Of a stretch of 56,499 nt of DNA, positions 36,019-47,004 are shown piece after piece (position 1 is the stretch's first letter; every line of letters starts with the position of its first letter). The notes beneath the pieces are model-generated. The model was given only the letters and a program-made list of their open reading frames with translations. It had not been told where the DNA came from and made no database searches. The DNA comes from Vandammella animalimorsus. GTDB taxonomy: Bacteria; Pseudomonadota; Gammaproteobacteria; Burkholderiales; Burkholderiaceae_C. The DNA is taken from contig NZ_NSJB01000015.1 in the NCBI RefSeq assembly GCF_002285265.1, forward strand, positions 1 to 56,499, in the 5' to 3' direction. Position numbers and translations under genes: made by a program.

Positions 36019-37236
36019 ATGAGCTCTCCCGTTGCGCAGAAAGTTTCCCTGCTGGGGCTGGACCATGAGGCCCTGGTGCAATGGTGCGCGCAACTGGGGG
36101 AAAAGCGCTTTCGCGCCACGCAGCTCTACCGCTGGATTCATCAGCGCGGCGTGGCCGATTTCGATGCCATGTCCGACCTGGCCAAATCGCTGCGCGCCAA
36201 GCTGCACGAGCAGGCCCAGGTGCAGGCGCTGCCGGTGCTGACCGAGCAGGTCTCGCGCGATGGCACGATCAAATGGCTGTTCGACGTGGGCCAAGGCAAT
36301 GCGGTCGAGGCCGTGTTCATCCCCGAGCGCGATCGCGCCACGCTGTGCGTGTCCTCGCAGGCCGGCTGCGCCATCGGTTGCCGCTTTTGCTCGACGGGCC
36401 ATCAGGGCTTCAGTCGCAACCTCAGCAGCGCCGAGATCATCGCCCAGCTCTGGTATGCCGAGCACACGCTGCGTCGGCGCTTTGGGCGCGAGGAGCGCAT
36501 CATCACCAACGTGGTGATGATGGGCATGGGCGAGCCGCTGCAGAACTATGGCCAGCTGGTGCCGGCGCTGCGCACCATGCTCGATGACAACGCCTACGGC
36601 CTCTCGCGCCGCCGCGTGACGGTGTCCACCTCGGGCATCGTGCCGATGATGGATCGCCTCAGCCAAAGCGTGCCGGTGGCGCTGGCCGTGTCGCTGCACG
36701 CGCCAGACGACGCGCTGCGCGACCAGCTCGTGCCGCTGAACCGCAAATACCCGCTGGCCGAGCTGATGGCCGCCTGCCGGCGCTACCTGCAATACGCGCC
36801 GCGCGATTTCATCACCTTCGAGTACTGCATGCTCGATGGCGTCAACGACAGCGACGCCCATGCCCGCGCGCTGGTCGATCTGCTCAGCGGCGCGCCGGAC
36901 GGCGGCCAGGACACGGGCTGGTGCAAGCTCAACCTGATCCCGTTCAACCCGTTTCCCGATTCGGGCCTGAAGTGCTCGAAGCCCCAGCGCGTACAGGCCT
37001 TTGCGCAGGTGCTGCTGGAGGCGGGCATCGTCACGACCGTGCGCAAGACGCGCGGCGATGACATCGACGCCGCGTGCGGCCAACTGGCCGGCGAGGTGCA
37101 GGATCGCACCCATGCGCTGGTGCGCATGCAGCGCCAGCGCCAACCCGCCGCCGTGCAGGCCACTGCGCAGGCGGCCCTGGAAACCGGCCCGGCCAAGGTG
37201 CCCGGGCCGGCCCAACGATTGGAGACCAACGCATGA
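36019..37236 (+). CDS. rlmN: Dual-specificity 23S rRNA/tRNA adenine-C2 methyltransferase RlmN
   Basis: 405-residue radical SAM enzyme that methylates A2503 of 23S rRNA and A37 of some tRNAs. The iron-sulfur motif is CAIGCRFC (Cys117, Cys121, Cys124). The GEPLQNY segment binds SAM, and the methyl-carrying Cys is in the C-terminal [12 protein letters not shown]. The C-terminal 35 residues after that domain (Gln/Ala/Pro-rich) are an extension of no known role. ATG 36019 gives the expected N-terminus. Its stop overlaps the pilW start (ATGA). Confidence 0.96.
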   Translation: MSSPVAQKVSLLGLDHEALVQWCAQLGEKRFRATQLYRWIHQRGVADFDAMSDLAKSLRAKLHEQAQVQALPVLTEQVSRDGTIKWLFDVGQGNAVEAVFIPERDRATLCVSSQAGCAIGCRFCSTGHQGFSRNLSSAEIIAQLWYAEHTLRRRFGREERIITNVVMMGMGEPLQNYGQLVPALRTMLDDNAYGLSRRRVTVSTSGIVPMMDRLSQSVPVALAVSLHAPDDALRDQLVPLNRKYPLAELMAACRRYLQYAPRDFITFEYCMLDGVNDSDAHARALVDLLSGAPDGGQDTGWCKLNLIPFNPFPDSGLKCSKPQRVQAFAQVLLEAGIVTTVRKTRGDDIDAACGQLAGEVQDRTHALVRMQRQRQPAAVQATAQAALETGPAKVPGPAQRLETNA

Positions 37237-38054
37237 AACCTCGCCACACACTCTGGCGCCTGCCGGCGGCCTTGGCCCTGGCTGCGGCTGCCCTGGGCCT
37301 GACGGCCTGCCAGACGTCGTACACCCGCTCTTCCGTGCCGGTGGCCACGCCGGGCGCCGCAGCCGCCGCATCCGAGCCCGATGTGCAGCGCGCGGCCAAG
37401 GTGCGCCTAGAGCTGGCCTCCGAATACCTGCGCGTCGGGCGCAGCAATGTGGCGCTGGAGGAAATCAACCATGTGCTGTCCATCGCGCCGCACATGGTCG
37501 AGGCCTACATGCTGCGCGGCATGATCCATGCCGATCAGCACAACTTTGCCGCCGCCGAAGCCGATTACGCGCGCGTCATGCGCGAGCGCGGCAATGACCC
37601 CGATGCGCTGCACAACTACGGCTGGATCCTGTGCCGCCAGGGCCGCTACGCCGATGCCGAAGGCTATTTCGACCGCGTGCTGGCCGCCCCAGGCTACACC
37701 GCCTCGGCGCGCACGCTCATGGCCAAGGGCTTGTGCCAGCAAAGCGCTGGCAAAGCCGGCGCGGCCATGGCCACGCTGCAGCGGGCTTATGAGGTTGACC
37801 CCAACAACCCCATCGTGGCCTACAACCTGGCCAGCATGCTCTACCACGCCGGGCGCGTGGCCGATGCGCAGACCTATCTGCGCCGCCTCAATGGCTCCGA
37901 TCTGGCCAATGCCGAGACCCTGTGGCTGGGCATCAAGGTAGAGAACGCGCTGGGCCGGCGCGATCGCGTGCGCGAGCTCGGCAGCGTGCTGGCGCACCGT
38001 TTCCCGAACTCGCGCGAGTTCGCCCTGTATGAGCGTGGGGCTTTCTATGAGTGA
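37233..38054 (+). CDS. pilW: Type IV pilus biogenesis/stability lipoprotein PilW (PilF)
   Basis: 273-residue lipoprotein with a lipobox ending LGLTAC, followed by six or so TPR repeats (for example [26 protein letters not shown] and [27 protein letters not shown]). PilW/PilF is the outer-membrane pilotin that lets the secretin PilQ multimerise, needed for twitching and DNA uptake. Position between rlmN and rodZ is the conserved one. It overlaps rlmN by 4 nt and rodZ by 8 nt. No other pilus genes lie nearby. Confidence 0.93.
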   Translation: MKPRHTLWRLPAALALAAAALGLTACQTSYTRSSVPVATPGAAAAASEPDVQRAAKVRLELASEYLRVGRSNVALEEINHVLSIAPHMVEAYMLRGMIHADQHNFAAAEADYARVMRERGNDPDALHNYGWILCRQGRYADAEGYFDRVLAAPGYTASARTLMAKGLCQQSAGKAGAAMATLQRAYEVDPNNPIVAYNLASMLYHAGRVADAQTYLRRLNGSDLANAETLWLGIKVENALGRRDRVRELGSVLAHRFPNSREFALYERGAFYE

Positions 38055-39174
38055 TTACGAAGCGGCCCGCACGGCCGCGTCTGCCGATGCCGCTGCGGTC
38101 GAGGACGCAGCCCTGGCCGCCGCCCAGAGCGAAGCGCAGCAGGACGGGCAGGCCATGCCGGGGCTGAGCAAGCCCTCGATCGAGTCTTTCAAGACCCCGG
38201 GCGGGCTGCTGGCCTATTACCGCATGGAGCGCGAGGTCAGCCTGCCCGAGCTGGCGGCGGTGTTGAAGGTGCCGGTGGACAAGCTCGAGGCGCTGGAGCG
38301 CGACGACTACGCCATGCTGCCCGACATGGTCTTCACCCGCGCCCTAGCATTGAGCATTTGCCGCCTGCTGGGCGCGGACGCGCAGCCCGTCATGGCGCTG
38401 TTTCCCAGCGCCCATGCGCCGCGCCTGGCGCGCGACTCCGACGGCCTGAACCGGGCCTTCAAGGCCACCGAGCAACCCGCGCTGGGCGGGGAGCGCAAGC
38501 CGCCCTCGGCGGGCATTCCGCGCTCGGCCTGGCTGCTGGGCGCGCTGCTGCTGTTGGCGGCGCTGGCGGTGTTTTTCTGGCCGCAGATCCAGCAGCGCCT
38601 GGGCTGGGCGAGCCCGGGCGAGGTCACCACGGGCGCGCCCGATCCCGCGGGCACGCCGGGCGCGGCCGATGGCCTGCGCAGCCAGCCGCTGCACATCCCA
38701 GGCCTGAGCGATGGCGCCGGCGCAGAGCCGCGCTCGGCCCAGGCCCCTGAAGAGCCCGAGGACAAGCCCGACGAAGAGGACAACAGCGCGGCCAACGCGC
38801 CTGCAGGCCCAGGCCAGGCTGGCGCCGACACGGCCGCCGGGCAGGCGCCATCTGCGACCACACCTGCCACAGCAGCCACCGCGACGGCCACAGCGGCCGC
38901 CGGGGCGGGCGAAGCCGCCAGCGCCGCAGCGCCGGCGCACACCCTGCACATTCAGGCGCAGGAGTCGGTGTGGATCCAGATCCGCGATGCCTCCAACGCC
39001 ATCCTGCACCAGAGCACGCTGCCCAAGGGGCGTGAAATCGCCATCACCAACGAGCCGCCGCTGCGCGTGGAAATCGGCCGCGCCGATGCCGTCAAGGTCA
39101 CCGTCAAGGGCCAGCCCTTCGACCTGCAGCCCTTTGCGCGCGGCAATGTGGCGCGCTTTGAGGTGTCGCCGTGA
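38047..39174 (+). CDS. rodZ: RodZ-like helix-turn-helix membrane protein
   Basis: 375 residues. An acidic N-terminal stretch is followed by a cytoplasmic HTH_25 domain ([33 protein letters not shown]), one transmembrane helix near residue 160 ([19 protein letters not shown]), a long Ala/Thr/Pro linker, and a C-terminal DUF4115 periplasmic domain ([20 protein letters not shown]). RodZ anchors MreB and the elongation complex. The linker is low-complexity and probably variable between strains. The RodZ name is by domain order and synteny. It overlaps pilW and ispG. Confidence 0.88.
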   Translation: MSDYEAARTAASADAAAVEDAALAAAQSEAQQDGQAMPGLSKPSIESFKTPGGLLAYYRMEREVSLPELAAVLKVPVDKLEALERDDYAMLPDMVFTRALALSICRLLGADAQPVMALFPSAHAPRLARDSDGLNRAFKATEQPALGGERKPPSAGIPRSAWLLGALLLLAALAVFFWPQIQQRLGWASPGEVTTGAPDPAGTPGAADGLRSQPLHIPGLSDGAGAEPRSAQAPEEPEDKPDEEDNSAANAPAGPGQAGADTAAGQAPSATTPATAATATATAAAGAGEAASAAAPAHTLHIQAQESVWIQIRDASNAILHQSTLPKGREIAITNEPPLRVEIGRADAVKVTVKGQPFDLQPFARGNVARFEVSP

Positions 39175-40445
39175 CGCGCGCGGCCCAGGCCTTGCCCATC
39201 GCACTGTCCGAGCCGCGCCCGCACCACTCCCTGCAGGCGCAGGTGCGCTGGGGCGAGCACCTCGTCACCATGGGCGGGGGCGCGCCGGTGCGCATCCAGT
39301 CCATGACCAACACCGACACCGAGGACGCCATCGCCACGGCCATCCAGGTCAAGGAACTGGCGCAGGCCGGCTCGGAGCTGGTGCGCATCACCGTCAACAC
39401 CAACAAGGCCGCCGAGGCCGTGCCGCACATCCGCGAGCAGCTCGACCGCATGGGCGTGCACGTGCCGCTGGTGGGCGACTTCCACTTCAACGGCCACAAG
39501 CTGCTGAGCGACTTTCCCGACTGCGCCCAGGCCCTGTCCAAATACCGCATCAACCCTGGCAACGTGGGCAAGGGCGCGCGCCATGACATTCAATTCGGCC
39601 AGATGATCGAGGCCGCGCTGAAGTGGGACAAGCCCGTGCGCATCGGCGTGAACTGGGGCAGCCTGGACCAGGAGCTGCTGGCGCGCCTGATGGATGAAAA
39701 CCTGCAGCGCGCCCAGCCCTGGGACACGCGCCAGGTCATGTACGAGGCGCTGATCTCATCGGCCCTGGACTCGGCGCAAAAGGCCGAGAAGCTGGGCATG
39801 GCCGCCGGGCAAATCGTGCTCTCCTGCAAGGTCAGCAGCGTGCAGGACTTGGTGGCCGTCTACCGCGAGCTTTCGCGCCGCTGCAACTACCCGTTGCACC
39901 TGGGCCTGACCGAAGCGGGCATGGGCGCCAAGGGCACCGTGGCCTCGGCCGCGGCGCTGTCGCTGCTGCTGCAAGAAGGCATTGGCGATACCATCCGCGT
40001 CAGCCTCACGCCCCAGCCGGGCGAGGCGCGCACGCAGGAAGTCGTGGTCGCCGCCGAGATCCTCCAGGCCCTGGGCCTGCGCACCTTCGTGCCCAGCGTC
40101 ACCGCCTGCCCGGGCTGCGGGCGCACCACCAGCACCACCTTCCAGGAGCTGGCCAAGCAAATCGACGATTTCCTGCGCGCCCAAATGCCGCTGTGGCGCG
40201 CGCGCTATCCGGGCGTGGAGAACATGAAGGTGGCCGTCATGGGCTGCATCGTCAACGGCCCGGGCGAGAGCAAGCACGCCGACATCGGCATCAGCCTGCC
40301 GGGCAACGGCGAAGCGCCTTCGGCGCCCGTGTTCATCGACGGTGAAAAAGCCATGCACCTCAAGGGCGAGGACATTGCCCAGCAGTTTCACCGCATCGTC
40401 AGCGACTACGTGCAAAAGCGCTACGGCACGACCACGGCGGCTTGA
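39171..40445 (+). CDS. ispG: 4-hydroxy-3-methylbut-2-en-1-yl diphosphate synthase
   Basis: 424-residue IspG (GcpE), the iron-sulfur enzyme that makes HMBPP in the MEP isoprenoid pathway. Landmarks: [60 protein letters not shown] and [15 protein letters not shown], then [13 protein letters not shown] near the C-terminus, which supplies the cluster cysteines. The length is that of the long beta-proteobacterial form. Translation starts at a GTG overlapping the rodZ stop (GTGA). A toxin-antitoxin pair follows where hisS would be expected. Confidence 0.96.
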   Translation: MTRAAQALPIALSEPRPHHSLQAQVRWGEHLVTMGGGAPVRIQSMTNTDTEDAIATAIQVKELAQAGSELVRITVNTNKAAEAVPHIREQLDRMGVHVPLVGDFHFNGHKLLSDFPDCAQALSKYRINPGNVGKGARHDIQFGQMIEAALKWDKPVRIGVNWGSLDQELLARLMDENLQRAQPWDTRQVMYEALISSALDSAQKAEKLGMAAGQIVLSCKVSSVQDLVAVYRELSRRCNYPLHLGLTEAGMGAKGTVASAAALSLLLQEGIGDTIRVSLTPQPGEARTQEVVVAAEILQALGLRTFVPSVTACPGCGRTTSTTFQELAKQIDDFLRAQMPLWRARYPGVENMKVAVMGCIVNGPGESKHADIGISLPGNGEAPSAPVFIDGEKAMHLKGEDIAQQFHRIVSDYVQKRYGTTTAA

Positions 40446-40610
40446 ACCGTCGCAACGGGGGCGCGAGGGCATTGGGCCAGGCCATGGCGGCGGGCCTTGA
40501 AAAGTTTGCCAACGTAGAACAGGCAAGGGCTGACAGCAGCAAGGCTTAATCGGTGTGCCAGGGACAGCGCAAGAAGCACAGCTGTTGGCCGCTGCTGCTC
40601 AGGATGAGTG

Positions 40611-40910
40611 TCACTCCAGATGCCGTGCGGCATCCATGCGCTGATGAAGAATGCGCACGATCAACAATGGATTGCTACCCTGATGGCGGTAGAACAGCAG
40701 GTGCTGACCTATAACGTATTTGTGGTAGCCACTGCGAATGGCCTCGGCAGATTGCCCTTGCAAGCGGCCGGCACCAAGAGCCTGGCAGGCTTGATCGATC
40801 AATCGAACATAGCGCTCGGCTTGCGCAATGCCCCATTGATTGGCCGAGTATTCCCAAATGCTGGCAAGATCCGCAACGGCTTGATTCGTGAGCTGGTAGC
40901 TCACGGGCAT
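40611..40910 (-). CDS. parE: RelE/ParE-family toxin
   Basis: 99-residue small basic protein of the RelE/ParE superfamily. The N-terminal YQLTNQAVADLASIWEYSANQWG and AERYVRLIDQACQAL form the helical hairpin, and HKYVIGQHLLFYRHQ plus LLIVRILHQRMDAARHL are the typical strand-rich C-terminus; HQRMDAARHL is the common ParE ending. ParE toxins poison DNA gyrase, but activity is not proven here. It follows the antitoxin gene by 5 nt. Confidence 0.9.
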   Translation of the reverse strand: MPVSYQLTNQAVADLASIWEYSANQWGIAQAERYVRLIDQACQALGAGRLQGQSAEAIRSGYHKYVIGQHLLFYRHQGSNPLLIVRILHQRMDAARHLE

Positions 40911-40915
40911 AGGGC

Positions 40916-41161
40916 TTAACCGGCATGGTTTTGTCGCTGGGTTTGTAAAAACTCTTCCAAGTCAAACCCTTGGGCGACGCCGCTGCGCTCGCCTTCCTCA
41001 AGGGCGCGGCTCAGGGCTTGCCATTGCTGTTGCTGCTTTTCCAGAAGATGCAACCCGGCGCGAACCACATCACTGGTCGAGCCATAGCGGCCGTGCATGA
41101 TTTGTTGCTGGATAAAGCCAGTGCAGTGCTCGTCAAGGGAAATAAAAGTGCCTTTGCTCAT
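40916..41161 (-). CDS. parD: ParD-family antitoxin (type II)
   Basis: 81-residue ribbon-helix-helix antitoxin: the N-terminal ISLDEHCTGFIQQQIMHGRYGSTSDVVRAGLHLLE is the ParD/CC2985-type DNA-binding domain, and the C-terminal FDLEEFLQTQRQ would wrap the toxin. A good ribosome-binding site (CAGGAGC) lies about 8 nt before the ATG. Upstream on the same strand is a -10-like TACAAT (41205-41210), so autoregulation at that site is likely. The pair reads against all surrounding genes. Confidence 0.9.
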   Translation of the reverse strand: MSKGTFISLDEHCTGFIQQQIMHGRYGSTSDVVRAGLHLLEKQQQQWQALSRALEEGERSGVAQGFDLEEFLQTQRQNHAG

Positions 41162-41204
41162 TGCAAAGCTCCTGGATGTGCCACGAATGAGTTCTCTGCC
41201 GGCC

Positions 41205-41210
41205 ATTGTA
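41205..41210 (-). promoter_or_regulatory. -10-like element of parDE
   Basis: On the minus strand, TACAAT lies about 44 nt before the parD ATG, with a GAGCTC palindrome directly upstream. The -35 is not clear. Confidence 0.4.
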
Positions 41211-41361
41211 GGAGCTCTGTTCTCGGGCTGGTTTGGGGGCTGTGAACAGGCCCAAAGCGCCAGTGCAGACGGCAGACTTGGTAACATCGCGCCCCTTGCG
41301 CTGGCCGCTGCTTGGCAGTGGCCAGCCATTTCTTTTGCGCCTTCTTTTTGACACTGCCCTA

Positions 41362-42747
41362 GTGAACACCGTGACCCAGCCCGCCCTTTCTGCCCAGACC
41401 GAGAAGGCCAACAAGGCCGCAAACCAGGCGCTGCGCGCCGTGCGTGGCATGAACGACATCCTGCCGCCCGAATCCAGCCGCTGGCAGTGGCTGGAAGATG
41501 CGGTGCGCCGCGTCATGGCGCGCCACGCCTTTCGCAACGTGCGCCTGCCCATCATGGAGCACACGGCGCTGTTTGTGCGCGGCATTGGCGAGGTCACCGA
41601 CATCGTTGAAAAAGAGATGTACGCCTTCGAGGACCGCGCCGACCAGCACGGCCGCGCCGAGCACCTGGCGCTGCGCCCCGAGGGCACGGCCGGTCTGGTG
41701 CGCGCCACGGTGGAGCACAACCTGCTCTACGACGGCGGCAAGCGCCTGTACTACATGGGCCCCATGTTCCGGCGCGAGCGCCCGCAGCGCGGCCGCTACC
41801 GGCAGTTCCACCAGATCGGCGCCGAGGCGCTGGGCTTTGGCGGGCCGGAGGTCGATGCCGAGCTCATCCTGCTGGCCGTGGCGCTGTGGCGCGAGCTGGG
41901 CATCCAGAACTGGCGGCTGGAGCTCAACAGCCTGGGCCAGCCCGAGGAGCGACGCGCGCACCGCGCCGCGCTGATCGCCTACTTCGAGCAGCACGCCGAG
42001 CAACTGGACGAAGACGCGCGCCGCCGCCTGCACAGCAACCCGCTGCGCATTCTGGACACCAAGAACCCCGCCATGCAGGCCCTGGCCGAAGGCGCGCCCA
42101 AGCTCATGGACTATCTGGGCGAGGCCTCGCTGGCGCACTTCAAGGCCGTGCAGGCCATTCTGGACGCCAACGGCGTGCCCTGGCGCCTCAACCCGCGCCT
42201 GGTGCGCGGGCTGGACTACTACAACCTCACAGTGTTCGAGTTCATCACCGAATCGCTGGGCGCGCAGGGCACCATCTGCGGCGGCGGCCGTTATGACTAC
42301 CTGATCGAGCAAATCGGCGGCAAGCCCGCCCCGGCCGTGGGCTGGGCGCTGGGCGTGGAGCGCGTGCTGGAGCTGCTCAAGGAAGAGGGCGTGACCCCGC
42401 CCGAGGCCGTGCCCGATGCCTACGCCGTGGTGCCCGACGCGGCCAGCCTGCCGCAAGTCATGGCCGTGCTGGCCCAACTGCGCGCCGCCGGCGTGGCCGT
42501 GCAAATGCACGCCAGCGCCGACCCGGCACAGGGCATGGGCAGCTTCAAGAGCCAATTCAAAAAAGCCGACGCCAGCGGCGCGCGCTTTGCGCTGATCTTT
42601 GGCGCTGACGAGCTGGCGCGCGGTGAAGTGGCCCTCAAGCCCTTGCGCGCCGTGCCCGGGCAGGAGGGCGCGCCGGCACAGCAGCTGTGCCCGCTGGCCG
42701 ATCTAGCGGGGCTGGCAGCGCGCATACAATCGCCGCTGGCCGCGTGA
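41362..42747 (+). CDS. hisS: Histidyl-tRNA synthetase
   Basis: 461-residue class II synthetase that charges tRNA-His. It begins after a short N-terminus with [12 protein letters not shown]. Motif 2 is [20 protein letters not shown], the histidine-binding [15 protein letters not shown] follows, and motif 3 is [12 protein letters not shown]; the C-terminal anticodon-binding domain closes the protein. I place the start at GTG 41362 (GTG 41371 is also possible), since no ATG precedes the conserved core. It is separated from ispG by the parDE insert and so needs its own promoter; TAACAT at 41282-41287 is a weak candidate. Confidence 0.95.
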   Translation: MNTVTQPALSAQTEKANKAANQALRAVRGMNDILPPESSRWQWLEDAVRRVMARHAFRNVRLPIMEHTALFVRGIGEVTDIVEKEMYAFEDRADQHGRAEHLALRPEGTAGLVRATVEHNLLYDGGKRLYYMGPMFRRERPQRGRYRQFHQIGAEALGFGGPEVDAELILLAVALWRELGIQNWRLELNSLGQPEERRAHRAALIAYFEQHAEQLDEDARRRLHSNPLRILDTKNPAMQALAEGAPKLMDYLGEASLAHFKAVQAILDANGVPWRLNPRLVRGLDYYNLTVFEFITESLGAQGTICGGGRYDYLIEQIGGKPAPAVGWALGVERVLELLKEEGVTPPEAVPDAYAVVPDAASLPQVMAVLAQLRAAGVAVQMHASADPAQGMGSFKSQFKKADASGARFALIFGADELARGEVALKPLRAVPGQEGAPAQQLCPLADLAGLAARIQSPLAA

Positions 42748-42887
42748 GCGCCAGCCCCCCTTTGGCCCCTTAGCCCTCATTGGGCCGCAGGGTGTGGGCA
42801 ACAGGCAGGCGCCTGCTGCCACGCCTGCGGCACCACAGCCGCCGCCCTTGCGCCGCAAGGGCTTGACCCAACCCCATTCCAACGGCA

Positions 42888-43571
42888 ATGCAGCAATACG
42901 ATTTACAGGAACAGGAACAGCTGGCGACCCTCAAGCACTTCTGGGATCGCTGGGGCAACTTGATCAGCGCCGCGCTGCTGGCCATCGTGGCCGTGGTGGC
43001 CGGGCTCAATGGCTACCAGTACTGGCAGCGCAGCCAGGCGGCCAAGGCCGCCGTGCTGTACGACCAGGTGATGCAGGCCACGGTGCAGAACCAGCAGGCG
43101 GTCGTGCAGCAAAGCCTGCAGGCGCTGCAGCAGAGCTTCCCCAAGACGGCCCAGGCCAGCCAGGCCACGCTGCTGGCGGGCAAGCACTTGGTGCAACAAC
43201 AGGACTGGGCCGCTGCCGAGCAGGCTTTTGATTGGCTGGCGCGCCACAGCAAGGACGAGGGCTTCAAGGCCCTGGCCGTGCTGCACAAGGCTTCGGTGCA
43301 GATGCAGCAGGAGCAGGGCGAGCAGGCGCTGGCCGCGCTGGATGCGCACAGCTTCCCCTATGAATTCAGGCCGCTGCGCGACGATCGCCGTGGCGACATC
43401 CTGCTCGGCCAGGGCAAGACGCAGGAGGCCATCAGCGCCTACCAGGCCGCTTTCGATGGGCTGGGCCCGTTCAGCCGCTACCGCAGCGTCGTGCAAAGCA
43501 AGCTGACGGCGCTGGGCCAGCAGAGCGCCGCCGCTGCCCAGGCGCCTGCGGCAGCACGCTCCAGCTCCTGA
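42888..43571 (+). CDS. yfgM: YfgM-family tetratricopeptide membrane protein
   Basis: 227 residues. A short cytoplasmic N-terminus (QEQEQLATLKHFWDRWG) leads to one transmembrane helix (NLISAALLAIVAVVAGLNGY) and a periplasmic TPR-like domain. YfgM belongs to the SecYEG-PpiD periplasmic chaperone network in E. coli. Assignment rests on topology, the conserved N-terminal segment and position between hisS and bamB. It is about 140 nt after hisS and 98 nt before bamB. Confidence 0.9.
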   Translation: MQQYDLQEQEQLATLKHFWDRWGNLISAALLAIVAVVAGLNGYQYWQRSQAAKAAVLYDQVMQATVQNQQAVVQQSLQALQQSFPKTAQASQATLLAGKHLVQQQDWAAAEQAFDWLARHSKDEGFKALAVLHKASVQMQQEQGEQALAALDAHSFPYEFRPLRDDRRGDILLGQGKTQEAISAYQAAFDGLGPFSRYRSVVQSKLTALGQQSAAAAQAPAAARSSS

Positions 43572-43669
43572 TGGGGCAGGGGAGGTAGGCCGTAGGCTGC
43601 CTGTGCCGCCAGGGCCGGCTGGCCCGTTGTCGGGGTCTGCCGGCCCGTTTCGATTTTTGGAGTCCAGAG

Positions 43670-44848
43670 ATGTCCGCTTTCTCTTCCTCTTCGTCGCCTT
43701 TCCCGCGCTCGCCGGTGCGCCGCGCCGCTCGCGCGCTGGCCATGCTGGCGCTGGCCGGGCAACTGGCGGCCTGTGCGATGTTCAGCAGCAGCAAGGCCCC
43801 CAAGCCGCGCGAGCTTGAACCCAACGAAGCGCGCTTTGCCGCCAGCCAGGTCTGGACGGCGCAAATCGGCAACCTCGGCAACATCGAGCTGCAGCCTTTG
43901 GTGCATCAGCTCTCGGTCACGCTGGCCACGGCATCGGGCACGGTGGTCAGCCTGCAGCCGACCACGGGCGAGCAGCTCTGGCAGGCCCGCGTGGGCGAGC
44001 GCCTGGTGGCTGGCGTCGGGGGCGATGGCCAGACCTTTGCCGTCATCAGCGCGCGCAATGAGGTCGTGGCCTTGCGCGATGGCCAGGTGCTGTGGCGCCA
44101 CGCCCTGCCGGGGCGTTCGTTCACGCCGCCGCTGGTGGCCGGCGGGCGGGTCTTCGTCATCACGGCCGAGCGCGCGCTGCTGGCGCTGGATGCCGACAAT
44201 GGCGCGCTGATCTGGGATCGCCCCGCAGACGATGAGGAAAGCCTGGCGCTGCAGCAGGCCCTGCTGCTGACGGCCGTGGGCGATACGCTGGTGGCGGGTT
44301 TTTCGGGCCGCGTCGTCGGCATCGACCCGGACACAGGCACGCTGCGCTGGGAGGCCAGCGTGGCCGTGCCGCGCGGCATCAACGACATCGAGCGTCTGGT
44401 GGACGTGGTCGGCCATTTCAGCCGCGAGGACTCCAGCCTGTGCGTGCAGGCCTTCCAGGCGGCCATTGGCTGCGTCGATGCGCGCTCGGGCAGCACGAGC
44501 TGGAGCCAGCGCCTCAATGGCGCGGTGGGGGTGCATGGCGATGGGCAGACGGTCTACAGCGTCGATGCCACTGGCCGCATCCAGGCCTGGGGCCGGCACG
44601 ATGGGCACCAGCAATGGCTGTCCGACCGGCTGCAGTATCGCCAGTTGACTGCGCCGCTGCGCCTGGGCCGCGTGCTGGCCGTGGGCGATGCCAGCGGCTG
44701 GCTGCACTTGCTCGAAGGCAGCGATGGCAGCCCGCTCAATCGCTTCCAGACCAACCGCTCCGGCCTGCGCATCGCGCCGGTGTATGCGGGCAATACGCTG
44801 ATTGCCATCAGCAACAACGGCACGGTGTACGGCTTCAGGCCCGATTGA
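43670..44848 (+). CDS. bamB: Outer-membrane assembly lipoprotein BamB
   Basis: 392-residue lipoprotein (lipobox LAAC near residue 35) with an eight-bladed PQQ-like beta-propeller; blade motifs include [51 protein letters not shown] and GTVYGFRP. BamB supports BamA in folding outer-membrane proteins, such as PgaA in this window. Length and repeats match the family. It precedes der by about 125 nt, the normal order. Confidence 0.94.
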   Translation: MSAFSSSSSPFPRSPVRRAARALAMLALAGQLAACAMFSSSKAPKPRELEPNEARFAASQVWTAQIGNLGNIELQPLVHQLSVTLATASGTVVSLQPTTGEQLWQARVGERLVAGVGGDGQTFAVISARNEVVALRDGQVLWRHALPGRSFTPPLVAGGRVFVITAERALLALDADNGALIWDRPADDEESLALQQALLLTAVGDTLVAGFSGRVVGIDPDTGTLRWEASVAVPRGINDIERLVDVVGHFSREDSSLCVQAFQAAIGCVDARSGSTSWSQRLNGAVGVHGDGQTVYSVDATGRIQAWGRHDGHQQWLSDRLQYRQLTAPLRLGRVLAVGDASGWLHLLEGSDGSPLNRFQTNRSGLRIAPVYAGNTLIAISNNGTVYGFRPD

Positions 44849-44975
44849 TCCCGAGCGATTGATCTCCAACGATGGATTCGCACGCCCCGCCGGGCTTGGC
44901 CTTGTCGCGCCGCCCGCCCGAGCGTGCGGCGAGGGCCTTGGCCCGCCACCTGCTTCACAACCAAGGACGATTGCC

Positions 44976-46346
44976 ATGCTCCCGGTCATTGCTTTGGTGG
45001 GCCGGCCCAATGTGGGCAAGTCCACGCTGTTCAACCGCCTCACGCGCACGCGCGATGCCATCGTGGCCGATTTTGCCGGGCTGACGCGCGACCGGCACTA
45101 CGGCACGGCGCGCTGGGGCGCGCGCCAATTCATCGTCGTGGACACCGGCGGGCTGGAGGACAGCGCCGAAGGCGCGATCTTCGAGAAGATGGCCGGCCAG
45201 ACGCAGCAGGCCATCGCCGAGGCCGATCTGGTGATGTTCCTGGTCGATGTGCGCGCCGGCCTGGCCGGGCAGGACCAGGAAATCGCGCGCTACCTGCGCC
45301 GCCTGGGCAAGCCCTGCCTGCTGGTGGCCAACAAGGCCGAGGGCATGAAAAGCGGCGCGCAGCTGGCCGAGTTCTATGAGCTGGGCCTGGGGCCGGTGTA
45401 TGCCGTCTCGGCTGCGCACGGCCAAGGGGTGCGCGACCTGTTGGAGCTGGCTGCCGAACAGCTGCCGCCCGAGCCGCAGCCGGGCGAGGCTGCCGATGCC
45501 GCCGATGGCGCCAATGGCGCCGATGCCGAGCAGCAAGCCGCGCCCATCCGCATTGCTGTGGCTGGCCGGCCCAACGCTGGCAAGTCCACGCTGATCAATG
45601 CCTGGTTGGGCGAGGATCGGCTGGTGACTTTCGACATGCCGGGCACAACGCGCGACGCCATTCGCGTGCCCATCGAACGCGGCGCGCAGCGCTATGAGCT
45701 GATCGACACCGCCGGCCTGCGTCGCAAAGGCAAGGTGTTCGAGGCGGTGGAGAAGTTCTCCGTGGTCAAGACTTTGCAGGCCATCGAGGGCGCACAGGTG
45801 GTGGTGCTGGTCATCGATGCCACGCAGGGCGTGACCGATCAGGATGCGCACATCGCCAGCTTCATCCTGGAGTCTGGGCGGGCTGTGGTCGTGGCCATCA
45901 ACAAATGGGACGCGCTGGATCGCTATCAGCGCGAGCAGTTGGCGCGATCGCTGGAGCTGCGCCTGGGCTTCATGCGCTTTGCGCCGGTCAAGCACATCTC
46001 GGCGCTCAAGCGCCAGGGGCTGGAGCCTTTGTGGAAAGCCATCGACGCGGCCTATGCCGCGGCCACGCGCAAAATGCCCACGGCCAAGCTCACGCGCCTG
46101 CTGCAAGAGGCCGTGCAGTACCAGGCGCCGCGCAAGAGCGGCATGTTCCGCCCCAAGCCGCGCTATGCCCACCAAGGCGGCATGAACCCGCCGGTGATCG
46201 TGATCCACGGCAACTCGCTGGACCATCTGGACCAGGCCTACCGGCGCTTTCTGGAAACCTGGTTTCGCAAGGCCTTCAAGCTCGAGGGCACGCCGCTGCG
46301 CATCGAGCTGCGCACCAGCGACAACCCCTACGCGGACAAGCCCTGA
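44976..46346 (+). CDS. der: Ribosome-associated GTPase Der (EngA)
   Basis: 456-residue GTPase with two tandem G domains and a KH-like C-terminus. The first domain has [21 protein letters not shown] and NKAEG; the second has [25 protein letters not shown] and NKWD. Der acts in 50S subunit maturation. An acidic linker (about residues 160-185) separates the domains. ATG 44976 follows a weak AAGGA site. Length is normal. Confidence 0.96.
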   Translation: MLPVIALVGRPNVGKSTLFNRLTRTRDAIVADFAGLTRDRHYGTARWGARQFIVVDTGGLEDSAEGAIFEKMAGQTQQAIAEADLVMFLVDVRAGLAGQDQEIARYLRRLGKPCLLVANKAEGMKSGAQLAEFYELGLGPVYAVSAAHGQGVRDLLELAAEQLPPEPQPGEAADAADGANGADAEQQAAPIRIAVAGRPNAGKSTLINAWLGEDRLVTFDMPGTTRDAIRVPIERGAQRYELIDTAGLRRKGKVFEAVEKFSVVKTLQAIEGAQVVVLVIDATQGVTDQDAHIASFILESGRAVVVAINKWDALDRYQREQLARSLELRLGFMRFAPVKHISALKRQGLEPLWKAIDAAYAAATRKMPTAKLTRLLQEAVQYQAPRKSGMFRPKPRYAHQGGMNPPVIVIHGNSLDHLDQAYRRFLETWFRKAFKLEGTPLRIELRTSDNPYADKP

Positions 46347-46484
46347 GCTTTTTGCTTCACGGTTTTGCCGCCTGCGACACCTGTGTGCAAAGGGCGGCTT
46401 GAAGAAATGGCGCAAAAGCCTGCGGGTTTGCACGTAAGTAGCAGCACTGTGTTAAGGTGCCGCCTTTCGTTTTCTCTTAGAACA

Positions 46485-46511
46485 GGCTCTCATGCAAAAC
46501 GCTTGAGAGCC
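46485..46511 (+). other. Hairpin in the hfq leader
   Basis: Perfect 8-bp stem GGCTCTCA / TGAGAGCC with an 11-nt loop, 45 nt before the hfq start. The left arm includes part of the recurring GAACAGGCTCT motif. No T run follows, so it is not an intrinsic terminator; it could affect hfq message stability or translation. Confidence 0.5.
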
Positions 46512-46555
46512 ACCCCAAGAGGCCTGCCCAGGCCTCTTCAACACGGAGCTATATC

Positions 46556-46828
46556 GTGAGCAATAAAGGTCAACTGTTGCAGGACCCCTTTTTGAACGCC
46601 CTGCGCCGCGAGCACATCCCGGTGTCGATCTATCTGGTCAACGGCATCAAGCTGCAAGGGCAGATCGAATCCTTCGACCAATACGTGGTGTTGCTGCGCA
46701 ATACCGTCACGCAAATGGTCTACAAGCACGCCATCTCGACCATCGTGCCGGCCCGCCCGGTCAACTTTGCCTCGCTGTCGGCCGAGCAATCCGGCGCGGC
46801 AGAGAAAAAAGCAGCCGGCCAGGCCTGA
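46556..46828 (+). CDS. hfq: RNA chaperone Hfq
   Basis: 90-residue Sm-like RNA chaperone that pairs small RNAs with mRNAs. The Sm1 and Sm2 motifs are present: [35 protein letters not shown] and the proximal-face [10 protein letters not shown]. The C-terminal tail is short (about 20 residues). It starts at GTG 46556 with CGGAG upstream. The leader of 209 nt contains a plausible promoter (TTGCAC, 18-nt spacer, TTAAGG near 46430-46457) and a hairpin. Confidence 0.97.
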   Translation: MSNKGQLLQDPFLNALRREHIPVSIYLVNGIKLQGQIESFDQYVVLLRNTVTQMVYKHAISTIVPARPVNFASLSAEQSGAAEKKAAGQA

Positions 46829-47004
46829 TGGCGCCGGGCCAGGGCGGTGGCGCAGTGCCTTCAGGCATGCCGCGTTGCCGGTCTCTGGCCTTTGGCTTTC
46901 GCTGTTTTCGATCCAGGGCCTGTCTGCGCAGCAGCAGGCCCTGAGTTTTTTGTCCCGCCCAATGCATGGCATGCGCCATGCCTCATACAGGAACCTGACC
47001 CGTC

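Noticed and set aside
40421-40633. A 70-codon minus frame between ispG and parE
   Set aside because: No similarity or start signal; overlaps the 3' end of ispG and parE.
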